Assembly: GCA_052324925.1 (NCBI GenBank)
Contig: JBQPRE010000001.1
Source of the DNA: Flavimobilis sp052324925
GTDB lineage: Bacteria; Actinomycetota; Actinomycetes; Actinomycetales; Cellulomonadaceae
Direction: 5' to 3' (one strand)
Length of the DNA: 64,000 bases
The position numbers were made by a program, and so were the translations under genes. Positions 1-7,575 of the stretch are shown piece by piece. Positions within the stretch are counted from its first letter, which is position 1. The number at the start of each line of letters is the position of its first letter. Below the pieces are notes generated by a model. That model was not told where the DNA came from. It saw only the letters and a program-made list of their open reading frames with translations, and searched no databases.

Positions 1-1141
1 CCGCGCTCATGACGGCGAGCGCGACCGCGAGGTCGGCGGCCGGCTCGGAGACGCGCAGCCCGCCGACCGTCGACGCGTAGACGTCCTGCTGGTCGAGCCG
101 CAGCCCGGCGAAGCGGTGCATGACGGCGAGGAGCATCGCGAGCCGCGAGGAGTCGAGGCCGTTGGTCGTGCGCCGCGGGTTGGGCACGGTCGAGGGCACG
201 GTGAGCGCCTGGACCTCGAGCGGAAGGGGGCGGCGGCCCTCGAGCGTCACGGTCACGCACGTCCCGGGGACGTCGTGCACCGCGGTGGAGACGAAGAGGC
301 CTGACGGATCAGCCAACCCGACGATCCCGTCTTCCGTGAGCTCGAAACACCCGACCTCGTCCGTCGGGCCGTAACGGTTCTTCACCGCGCGCACGAGCCG
401 CAGGCTCGAGTGCCGGTCGCCCTCGAACGTGCAGACGACGTCGACGAGGTGCTCGAGAGTGCGGGGCCCGGCGACCGAGCCGTCCTTCGTCACGTGCCCG
501 ACGAGCAGGACCGGCATGTTGCGGGACTTGGCGGCCTGGATGATGGCCGACGCGACCTCGCGCACCTGGGCGACGCCGCCCGGCCCGCCCTCGACGGCGC
601 TCGAGGCGATCGTCTGGACCGAGTCGACGATGAGGAGGTCGGGATCGTTGGCCTCGACGTGGCCGAGCACGGTCCCCAGGTCGGTCTCGGACGCGAGCAG
701 GAGCGAGGGCGCGAGCGCGCCGATGCGTTCGGCACGCAGCCGCACCTGACCCGCAGATTCTTCGCCTGAGACGTAGAGGACGGTGCGGCCCCCGGTCGCG
801 GTGATCGCTGCGACGTCGAGCAGGAGGGTCGACTTGCCGACGCCTGGCTCGCCCGCAAGGAGCACGACGGCGCCGGGCACGAGCCCGCCGCCGAGCACGC
901 GATCGAGCTCGGCCACGCCGGTCGCGCTCGCACGGGCCGAGTCGACCGAGACGTCCGAGATCGGGATCGCCGGAGTGCGGGCGGGGGACGTGGCGGCCGT
1001 GCGCGGGCCCGCGGGTGAGTCGACCTCAGCAACCGTGCCCCACTCCTGGCACTCGCCGCAGCGCCCCACCCACTTGGCGGTCGTCCACCCGCATTCGGTG
1101 CAGCGGAACGCGGGGCGGGGACGAGCGGTGCGACTGGCCAT
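1..1141 (-). CDS. radA: DNA repair protein RadA (Sms), 3' end outside the window
   Basis: RadA is a RecA-like ATPase that helps process branched recombination intermediates. About 380 residues are visible. An N-terminal zinc finger has Cys14, Cys17, Cys28 and Cys31. A Walker A motif GEPGVGKST lies near residue 100, and a KNRYG motif near residue 252 is a Tyr variant of the KNRFG signature. The reading frame runs off the left edge, so the C-terminal Lon-like domain is incomplete; family members have about 450-480 residues. The ATG at 1141 is preceded, six bases away, by a TACCGT -10 box on the minus strand (1148-1153), so the mRNA is probably leaderless. The gene is divergent from the LacI-type regulator. 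Confidence 0.95.
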   Translation of the reverse strand, partial: MASRTARPRPAFRCTECGWTTAKWVGRCGECQEWGTVAEVDSPAGPRTAATSPARTPAIPISDVSVDSARASATGVAELDRVLGGGLVPGAVVLLAGEPGVGKSTLLLDVAAITATGGRTVLYVSGEESAGQVRLRAERIGALAPSLLLASETDLGTVLGHVEANDPDLLIVDSVQTIASSAVEGGPGGVAQVREVASAIIQAAKSRNMPVLLVGHVTKDGSVAGPRTLEHLVDVVCTFEGDRHSSLRLVRAVKNRYGPTDEVGCFELTEDGIVGLADPSGLFVSTAVHDVPGTCVTVTLEGRRPLPLEVQALTVPSTVPNPRRTTNGLDSSRLAMLLAVMHRFAGLRLDQQDVYASTVGGLRVSEPAADLAVALAVMSA

Positions 1142-1193
1142 GGCGACACGGTATCTGCGGCCACGGACATCGGTGGCACGCGCGTAGACCTGC

Positions 1194-1199
1194 GATAGT
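1194..1199 (+). promoter_or_regulatory. -10 element of the LacI-family regulator gene
   Basis: GATAGT lies 40 bases before the regulator ATG and faces away from the radA -10 box at 1148-1153. I saw no good -35 element. No copy of the arabinose operator is present here, so autorepression through that site is not supported. Confidence 0.4.
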
Positions 1200-1239
1200 G
1201 GGGCCGGGTCCGTGTGCTGCGGGCCGGAGGAGGAACCTC

Positions 1240-2277
1240 ATGTCCGCAGGTGCACCCGCGTCCGGCCGTGCGCCGTCGATGGCTGACGTTGCGCTCATCG
1301 CGGGGGTCTCGCACCAGACTGTCTCACGCGTCCTCAACGACCATCCGAACGTGCGCTCGCAGACGCGCGAGGCGGTTCTCCAGGCCATCGAGCAGCTGGG
1401 CTACCGGCGCAACAGCGCGGCGCGCGCGCTCGTGACGCGCCGTTCGGGAGTGCTGGGTGTGGTGACGACGGGCTCGGCGCTGTTCGGCCCGTCCTCGACG
1501 CTTCTGGGGATCGAGCTCGCTGCGCGCGAGCACGGCTATGTCGTCACGGTCGCGACGGTGACGTCGTTCGAGCCGAGCCGGATGTCCGCGACGGTCGAGC
1601 AGTTTCTCGAGCAGCGGGTCGAGGGGATCATCGTCGTCGCACCGCAGGTTGACGCGACCCGTGCCATCCTCGCGCTGGGCGCTCCGGTTCCGATCGTCAT
1701 GGTGTCGTCGTCGAGCGTCGACGCGCGCGGTGCGGGCGCGTCGCCCGTGCGCTCGGTGAGCGTCGACCAGGTGGCGGGCGGGCGTCTTGCGACCGAGCAC
1801 CTGCTAGGGCTGGGGCACCGTGACGTGCTGCATGTCGCGGGGCCGCAGGACTGGTTCGACGCGCGTGCGCGCCTGGTGGGGTGGCGTGGGGCGCTCGACG
1901 GGTCGCCGGGGGCGACGGGGGCGCTCGTGCAGGGTGACTGGACGGCCGACTTCGGTCACGAGTGCGGGCTGCGGCTCGTGCGCGAGGGCCTTCCGTCGGC
2001 GATCTTCGCGGCTAACGATCAGATCGCGCTCGGGCTGCTGCGCGCGTTCTGGGAGTGCGGGCTCGTCGTGCCGAGGGATGTGTCGGTCGTCGGCTTCGAC
2101 GACATCGCGGGTGCGGATCATTTCATCCCGCCGCTCACGACGGTGCGGCAGGACTTTCAGGCTCTGGGTCGTCGCGCGCTCGCGGCGACGGACCGCATGG
2201 TCGCGGGCGGGGAGCCGGAGACCGCGCCGCTCGTGCCGGAGCTCGTCGTGCGGGGGTCGACGGCCCGGCGTCGGTGA
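1240..2277 (+). CDS. LacI-family transcriptional regulator, probable repressor of the arabinose genes
   Basis: 345 residues. The LacI-type helix-turn-helix starts near residue 14 (MADVALIAGVSHQTVSRVLN), followed by a periplasmic-binding-protein-like effector domain to the C-terminus with a VVGFDDI segment typical of the family. The ATG at 1240 was chosen because GGAGGAGG (1226-1233) sits at ribosome-binding distance; the reading frame extends upstream without such a site. It lies directly before the AraB-AraD fusion gene. Near-identical palindromes with the GCGC centre typical of LacI operators occur at 2362-2375 and 6457-6470. L-arabinose or a derivative as effector is inferred from the neighbours. 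Confidence 0.9.
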   Translation: MSAGAPASGRAPSMADVALIAGVSHQTVSRVLNDHPNVRSQTREAVLQAIEQLGYRRNSAARALVTRRSGVLGVVTTGSALFGPSSTLLGIELAAREHGYVVTVATVTSFEPSRMSATVEQFLEQRVEGIIVVAPQVDATRAILALGAPVPIVMVSSSSVDARGAGASPVRSVSVDQVAGGRLATEHLLGLGHRDVLHVAGPQDWFDARARLVGWRGALDGSPGATGALVQGDWTADFGHECGLRLVREGLPSAIFAANDQIALGLLRAFWECGLVVPRDVSVVGFDDIAGADHFIPPLTTVRQDFQALGRRALAATDRMVAGGEPETAPLVPELVVRGSTARRR

Positions 2278-2346
2278 CGCTCTCGTCCGTGGCTGGCCTG
2301 GTGCAGGGGAGGCCCGCGCGTTCTTGCGTCGTCGTCGTGCCCGCGC

Positions 2347-2376
2347 TTGCCGATTCAGAATTGTGAGCGCTAACAT
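2347..2376 (+). promoter_or_regulatory. Promoter and LacI-type operator of the araB-araD fusion gene
   Basis: A -35 TTGCCG (2347-2352), an 18-bp spacer and a -10 TAACAT (2371-2376) precede the ATG at 2383 by six bases, so the transcript should be leaderless. The operator TGTGAGCGCTAACA (2362-2375) covers the spacer and most of the -10, a position that would block RNA polymerase. It differs in one base from the perfect palindrome in front of the transporter genes. Confidence 0.75.
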
Positions 2377-2382
2377 CTGCGC

Positions 2383-4806
2383 ATGGAGCAACGACGCCCC
2401 CGCCCCGACGCAGCCCTCACCCTCACCGAGGGCCGCGCCATCCTGGGCATCGAGCTGGGCTCGACCCGCATCAAGGCAGTCCTCGTCGACGCCGACCTCG
2501 CCCCGCTCGCCCAGGGCGCCCACGACTGGGAGAACGACCTCGTCGACGGAGTCTGGACGTATTCGCTCGACGCGGTCGAGACCGGTCTCGCGGCCGCGGT
2601 CGCCGCCGTCCTCGCGGACGCCGAGGCGCGGCACGGGGTCCGCCCCCGCACGCTCGCCGGTCTCGGAGTCTCCGCGATGATGCACGGCTACCTCGCACTC
2701 GACGTCGACGACGAGCTCCTCGTCCCCTTCCGCACGTGGCGCAACACCTCGACCGGCCCGGCTGCGGCCGAGCTCACCGAGCGGCTGGGCGTCAACATCC
2801 CGCTGCGCTGGTCCGTCGCGCACCTCACCCAGGCGGTTCTCGACGACGAACCCCACGTCGCGCGGCTCGCGCGCCTCACGACCCTGGCCGGCTACGTGCA
2901 CCACCGGCTCACGGGGCAGCACGTGCTCGGGGTCGGCGACGCGTCGGGCATGTTCCCGATCGACCCCGCGACCAGAACCTACGACGCCGCCGGGCTGCGC
3001 ACGGTCGACGCGCTCCTCGCCGAGCACGGTCACCCCCTGCACCTGCTCGACCTCTTGCCCACGCCGCTCGTCGCGGGCGCGGACGCGGGCACGCTCACTG
3101 AAGCCGGGGCGCGCTACCTCGACCCGAGCGGAACCCTGCGTCCCGGCGTCCCCGTCGCGCCGCCCGAGGGCGATGCGGGGACCGGCATGGTTGCGACCGC
3201 CGCGGTGCGCCCGCGTACGGGCAACGTGTCCGTGGGGACGTCGATCTTCGCGATGGTCGTCCTCGAGCAGCCGCTCACGCGCGTGCACGCCGAGATCGAC
3301 GTGGTGACGACGCCCGCGGGCGACCCGGTCGCGATGGTCCACTGCAACAACGGTGCGAGCGAGCTCGGCGCGTGGACGAGCGTGTTCGGTGAGCTGGCCG
3401 ACGCGCTCGGGGTCACGGCAGCGCCCGACGACGTCTTCGCTGCGTTCCTCGGTGCAGCGCCGAGCGGAGCCGCCGACGCCGGCGGCATCTATGCGTACAA
3501 CCAGGTCTCGGGCGAGCCCGTTGCGCAGCTCGACGCCGGGGCGCCGCTCGTCGCGCGCACCCCGTCGAGCCGCCTCACGCTCGCCAACCTCGCTCGCGCA
3601 CAGGTCTACGGGGTCTTCGCGACCCTCAGCCTGGGTCTGCGGGTTCTGGCGAGCGAGGGCGTCGTCATCGATGTGCTGCGTGCCCATGGCGGGATCTTCC
3701 GGACGGCCGGTGTGGCTCAGCGCTTCTGCGCGGCGGCCGTGGGCGCGCCCGTCGCGGTGGGGGAGACCGCGGGTGAGGGCGGCGCGTGGGGCATGGCTGT
3801 GCTCGCGGCGCTGCGCCACGAGGTCGCCTCGGGCGACGGGACCGTGCCCGACCTTGCGGACCACCTCGACCGTGTGGTCACGGCGGGTGCGGGTGCGACG
3901 GTCGTCGAGCCGGACGCGGCCGACGTCGCGGGGTACGCGACCTACCTGGAGCGCTACGCGGCGGGGCTCGAGTCCGTTGCGGCCGCGGCCCGCACGCTCG
4001 CGCCCGCGCCCGTGTCCGGACCCGTGCCCGGGCCTGCGTCCGCACCCGTGCCCGCACCCAGTGCGCCCGCCGCATCCGGGCAGCCCGACGACGCCGCAAC
4101 CCCGCGCGCCGTGACCCTTGCCTCGTTGCCGCTCGACGTCCAGGCCGACGTCGCGCGGGTCCGGGCCGACGTCGCCCGCCTCCACGCCGAGCTGCCCCGG
4201 TGGGACCTCGTCGTGTGGACCGCGGGCAACGTCTCCCAGCGCGTCCGGGTCCCCGGCGGTGACGATCTGCTCGTCATCAAGCCGTCGGGCGTGACGTACG
4301 ACGAGCTCACGCCCGAGTCGATGGTCGTGTGCGACCTCGACGGGAACCTCGTCGACGGCGATCGAGCACCGTCGTCGGACACGGCCGCGCACGCCTACGT
4401 CTACCGCCACATGCCCGACGTCGGGGGAGTCGTCCACACGCACTCGACGTACGCGACGGCCTGGGCGGCGCGCGGCGAGGAGATCCCGTGCGCGCTCACG
4501 ATGATGGCCGACGAGTTCGGCGGACCCGTGCCCGTCGGACCGTTCGCGCTCATCGGCGACGACTCGATCGGGCGCGGCATCGTCGCGACCCTCGCGGGGT
4601 CGCGCAGCCCTGCCGTCCTCATGCGCAACCACGGCCCCTTCACGATCGGCCGCGACGCGACCGCCGCGGTCAAGGCCGCGGTCATGGTCGAGGAGGTCGC
4701 CCGCACCCTCCACATCTCGCGACAGCTCGGCGAGCCCGACCTCATCCCGCAGCACCACGTCGACTCCCTCTACGCCCGCTACCAGAACGTCTACGGCCAG
4801 CACTGA
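2383..4806 (+). CDS. araB-araD: Fused L-ribulokinase / L-ribulose-5-phosphate 4-epimerase
   Basis: 807 residues combining two consecutive steps of L-arabinose breakdown. Residues 1 to about 535 are an FGGY carbohydrate kinase (GIELGSTRIKAVLVD near the start, GNVSVGTSIF near 279, RAHGGIFRTAG near 431). The sequence resembles the AraB branch typical of Bacteroides and Firmicutes, as far as memory allows. Residues about 536-577 are an Ala/Pro-rich linker. Residues about 578-807 are a full-length class II aldolase/AraD domain: the zinc ligands are visible as HTH (near 684-686) and the RNHGPF histidine (near 747). No frameshift or stop separates the domains. The gene ends 23 bases before araA. The kinase substrate is inferred from context. 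Confidence 0.9.
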   Translation: MEQRRPRPDAALTLTEGRAILGIELGSTRIKAVLVDADLAPLAQGAHDWENDLVDGVWTYSLDAVETGLAAAVAAVLADAEARHGVRPRTLAGLGVSAMMHGYLALDVDDELLVPFRTWRNTSTGPAAAELTERLGVNIPLRWSVAHLTQAVLDDEPHVARLARLTTLAGYVHHRLTGQHVLGVGDASGMFPIDPATRTYDAAGLRTVDALLAEHGHPLHLLDLLPTPLVAGADAGTLTEAGARYLDPSGTLRPGVPVAPPEGDAGTGMVATAAVRPRTGNVSVGTSIFAMVVLEQPLTRVHAEIDVVTTPAGDPVAMVHCNNGASELGAWTSVFGELADALGVTAAPDDVFAAFLGAAPSGAADAGGIYAYNQVSGEPVAQLDAGAPLVARTPSSRLTLANLARAQVYGVFATLSLGLRVLASEGVVIDVLRAHGGIFRTAGVAQRFCAAAVGAPVAVGETAGEGGAWGMAVLAALRHEVASGDGTVPDLADHLDRVVTAGAGATVVEPDAADVAGYATYLERYAAGLESVAAAARTLAPAPVSGPVPGPASAPVPAPSAPAASGQPDDAATPRAVTLASLPLDVQADVARVRADVARLHAELPRWDLVVWTAGNVSQRVRVPGGDDLLVIKPSGVTYDELTPESMVVCDLDGNLVDGDRAPSSDTAAHAYVYRHMPDVGGVVHTHSTYATAWAARGEEIPCALTMMADEFGGPVPVGPFALIGDDSIGRGIVATLAGSRSPAVLMRNHGPFTIGRDATAAVKAAVMVEEVARTLHISRQLGEPDLIPQHHVDSLYARYQNVYGQH

Positions 4807-4829
4807 CGCTGGCCACCACGGAGATCACC

Positions 4830-6335
4830 ATGACCAAGCCCTACCCTGACGCCGAGATCTGGTTCCTCACCGGCAGCCAGGCCCTCTACGGGCCGGGGAC
4901 GCTCGAGCAGGTCGCTGAGCAGTCGCGCGAGGTTGCGCGGCTGCTCGACGAATCCGCTGACGTCCCGGCTCGGATCGTGTGGCGCCCGGTGCTCACGGAC
5001 GCGGCATCGATCCGTCGGGCCATGCTCGACGCGACGAGCAACGACCGCGTCATCGGCGTCGTCACGTGGGCCCACACGTTCAGCCCGTCAAAGATGTGGA
5101 TCCAGGGGCTCGACCAGCTGCGCAAGCCGCTTCTGCACCTGCACACGCAGGCGAACGTCGCGCTGCCGTGGGACACGATCGATTTCGACTTCATGAACCT
5201 CAACCAGGCTGCGCACGGCGATCGCGAGCACGCGTACATCCAGACGCGGCTGGGCATCGCTCGGACGACGGTCGTCGGCCACGTGACGAACCCGGCCGTG
5301 ACCGCGCGCGTCGGTGCGTGGGTGCGGGCTGCGGCTGGGTGGGCGGCGACGCACGAGATGCGGCTCGTCCGGTTCGGCGACAACATGCGCGACGTCGCGG
5401 TGACCGAGGGCGACAAGACCGAGGCGGAGCTGCGGTTCGGCGTCAACGTCACGACGTGGGCGGTCAACGACCTGGTCGACGTGGTCGACGCGGTGACGGA
5501 CGCGGAGGTCGACCCGCTCGTCGCCGAGTACGAGGAGCTCTACGACGTCGCGCCCGAGCTGCGTGCGGGAGGGGAGCGGCACGAGTCCTTGCGTGACGCG
5601 GCCCGGCAGGAGATCGCGATCGAGCGGATGCTCGTGGGGCTGGACGCGAAGGCGTTCACGACGAACTTTGAGGATCTTGGTCGGCTCACGCAGCTTCCGG
5701 GCCTGGCGGTTCAGCGGCTCATGGCCAAGGGCTACGGGTTTGGCGCCGAGGGCGACTGGAAGACCGCCATCCTTGTGCGCGCCGCGAAGGTCATGGGCGA
5801 GGGCCTGCCCGGCGGGGCGTCGCTCATGGAGGACTACACCTACGACCTCACGCCCGGTGACGAGCGGATCCTCGGTGCGCACATGCTCGAGGTGTGCCCG
5901 TCGCTCGCCGCCTCGCGCCCGCGGATCGAGATTCATCCGCTGGGGATCGGCGGCAAGGACGACCCGGTGCGGATGGTCTTCGACTCCGCTCCCGGGGTGG
6001 GTGTCGTGGTGTCGCTGACGGACATGCGCGAGCGGTTCCGGCTCACGGCGAACGTCGTCGACCTGGTCGAGCACCCGCGGCTTCCCCACCTTCCGGTGGC
6101 GCGGGCCGTGTGGCGTCCGCGGCCGGACCTCGCGACGTCGGCCGAGTGCTGGCTCACGGCGGGTGGCTCTCACCACACGGTGATGTCGACCGCGGCGGGC
6201 GTGGAGGTGTTCGAGATCTTTGCCGAGATCGCGCGGACGGAGCTGCTCGTCATCGATGAGAGCACGACGCGGCGCGGCTTCGCTGATCAGGTGAGGTGGA
6301 ACCAGGTGTACTTCCGGGTGGCGCAAGGGTTTTAG
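4830..6335 (+). CDS. araA: L-arabinose isomerase
   Basis: Converts L-arabinose to L-ribulose, the substrate of the kinase domain encoded just upstream. At 501 residues it matches the usual family length of about 500. Catalytic and metal-binding positions are visible: the Glu of GFGAEGDWKT, the Glu of SLMEDYTYD, the His of ILGAHMLEVC and the His pair of GGSHHTV. The ATG at 4830 follows a GGAGATC ribosome-binding site; the reading frame continues upstream inside araB-araD without a better start. It is probably cotranscribed with the fusion gene, 23 bases away. Confidence 0.96.
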   Translation: MTKPYPDAEIWFLTGSQALYGPGTLEQVAEQSREVARLLDESADVPARIVWRPVLTDAASIRRAMLDATSNDRVIGVVTWAHTFSPSKMWIQGLDQLRKPLLHLHTQANVALPWDTIDFDFMNLNQAAHGDREHAYIQTRLGIARTTVVGHVTNPAVTARVGAWVRAAAGWAATHEMRLVRFGDNMRDVAVTEGDKTEAELRFGVNVTTWAVNDLVDVVDAVTDAEVDPLVAEYEELYDVAPELRAGGERHESLRDAARQEIAIERMLVGLDAKAFTTNFEDLGRLTQLPGLAVQRLMAKGYGFGAEGDWKTAILVRAAKVMGEGLPGGASLMEDYTYDLTPGDERILGAHMLEVCPSLAASRPRIEIHPLGIGGKDDPVRMVFDSAPGVGVVVSLTDMRERFRLTANVVDLVEHPRLPHLPVARAVWRPRPDLATSAECWLTAGGSHHTVMSTAAGVEVFEIFAEIARTELLVIDESTTRRGFADQVRWNQVYFRVAQGF

Positions 6336-6407
6336 CACCCACCGGAGGGGCGCTGCCGCCCCCGGATTGTCGGGGCGGCGCGCTCGTGCGGTGGCTTCTC
6401 GGGTCCG

Positions 6408-6432
6408 TCACGGTTCCGTTATGGAACGGTGA
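6408..6432. promoter_or_regulatory. Imperfect inverted repeat upstream of the sugar-importer promoter
   Basis: The arms TCACGGTTCC and GGAACGGTGA are separated by GTTAT, with one mismatched pair. The centre lies about 23 bp before the -35 box, roughly -58 from the expected transcript start, a typical activator position. It does not match the CRP/GlxR consensus. Its function is unknown. Confidence 0.45.
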
Positions 6433-6442
6433 TCACGAGGGG

Positions 6443-6471
6443 TTGAGACCGCATTTTGTTAGCGCTAACAT
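6443..6471 (+). promoter_or_regulatory. Promoter and perfect LacI-type operator of the sugar ABC importer
   Basis: A -35 TTGAGA (6443-6448), a 17-bp spacer and a -10 TAACAT (6466-6471) are overlapped by the perfect 14-bp palindrome TGTTAGCGCTAACA (6457-6470). The same TAACAT is the -10 of the araB-araD promoter, so one repressor should control uptake and catabolism together. Unlike araB-araD, this transcript has a leader of about 65 bases and a strong AAGGAGGAG ribosome-binding site just before 6544. Confidence 0.8.
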
Positions 6472-6543
6472 CGCAGCGGAGGGTCAACGACGACTCCCGC
6501 ACCAGCGCGGCCAACGTCGGCCGCGGCATCTCAAGGAGGAGTA

Positions 6544-7500
6544 ATGCGACACACACAGGTTGCGCGGGTCACGATCGCCGCGCTCGCCACCCTCGCCCTC
6601 GGCGGACTCGCTGCATGCAGCGACGACGGGGGATCCAGCTCCGACGCCATCAAGGTCGGCTTCTCGCAGCTCGGAGCAGAGTCCGGCTGGCGCACCGCCA
6701 ACACTGAGTCCGTCAAGGCCAACCTCACCGCCGAGAAGGGCTTCGAGCTCACGTTCGTCGACGCCCAGCAGAAGCAGGAGAACCAGATCAAGGCCCTGCG
6801 CGACTTCATCAGCCAGGACGTCGACGTCATCGCGTTCTCGCCCGTCATCGAGACCGGCTGGGACGAGGTCCTCCAGGACATCAAGGACGCAGAGATCCCG
6901 CTCGTCCTCGTCGACCGCACGGTCGACACGACGGTCGCCGACCCGTTCGTCACCTGGGTCGGTGCCGACTTCACCCAGGAAGGCCGCACGGCAGGCGAGT
7001 GGGTCAAGGCCAACCACCCCGACGCCAAGATCTTCGAGCTGCAGGGCACCATGGGCTCGGGCGCGCAGACCAACCGACAGGAAGGCTTCCGCGAGGTCGT
7101 CGGTGACAACGTCATCGGCGAGGCCTCAGGCAACTTCACCCGCGCCGAGGGCAAGGCCGCGGTCGAGGGCGCACTCGCCGCCTACCCCGAGATGGACCTC
7201 ATCTTCGCGCACAACGACGACATGGGTCTCGGCGCGATCGAGGCACTCGAGGCCGCCGGCAAGAAGCCCGGCGTCGACATCAAGATCGTCACGGTCGACG
7301 GTGTGCGTGACGGCCTCCAGGCGCTCAAGGACGGCAAGTTCAACTACGTCGTCGAGTGCAACCCTGCCTTTGGCGACCAGCTCGCCGAGCTTATCCGCAA
7401 GGTCAACGCCGGCGAGGACGTCCCGAAGGAGACCATCGTTATCGACGAGGCCTTCGACCAGACGATCACGCAGGAGTTCATCGACGCGCGGACCTTCTGA
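6544..7500 (+). CDS. ytfQ: Sugar ABC transporter substrate-binding lipoprotein, YtfQ type
   Basis: 318 residues. A signal peptide ends in the lipobox LGGLAAC with lipidation expected at Cys25, followed by a two-lobe periplasmic-binding fold of the ribose/galactofuranose class. Segments such as SQLGAESGWRTAN, TGWDEV and AHNDDMG closely resemble YtfQ. E. coli YtfQ binds galactofuranose. Here the shared operator with araB-araD suggests L-arabinose, possibly as the furanose, but this is inference. A strong hairpin follows the gene before the ATPase gene. Confidence 0.88.
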   Translation: MRHTQVARVTIAALATLALGGLAACSDDGGSSSDAIKVGFSQLGAESGWRTANTESVKANLTAEKGFELTFVDAQQKQENQIKALRDFISQDVDVIAFSPVIETGWDEVLQDIKDAEIPLVLVDRTVDTTVADPFVTWVGADFTQEGRTAGEWVKANHPDAKIFELQGTMGSGAQTNRQEGFREVVGDNVIGEASGNFTRAEGKAAVEGALAAYPEMDLIFAHNDDMGLGAIEALEAAGKKPGVDIKIVTVDGVRDGLQALKDGKFNYVVECNPAFGDQLAELIRKVNAGEDVPKETIVIDEAFDQTITQEFIDARTF

Positions 7501-7508
7501 CCCACCCC

Positions 7509-7540
7509 GGCGTCCGGCCCGCAGCCGCGGGCCGGACGCC
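7509..7540 (+). terminator. Strong intercistronic hairpin between binding-protein and ATPase genes
   Basis: A perfect 13-bp stem (7509-7521 with 7528-7540) and a six-base loop, without a T-tract. Inside the operon it probably acts as a partial terminator or an RNA-stabilising stem, giving more binding protein than membrane components. Confidence 0.65.
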
Positions 7541-7575
7541 GTCGGCAGACCAGCGAGCAGGAAGAGGCGCACGTC

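Noticed and set aside
4020..4090. Frameshift or gene boundary within the AraB-AraD linker
   Set aside because: No stop codon interrupts the frame, and both domains are in the same frame across the Pro/Ala-rich linker, so a true fusion is the simpler reading.
1804..4803. A 999-codon open frame on the minus strand opposite the regulator and araB-araD
   Set aside because: It is a GC-skew shadow of the real genes: composition is Arg/Gly/Asp-rich with no recognisable domain, while the plus strand carries strong family matches.
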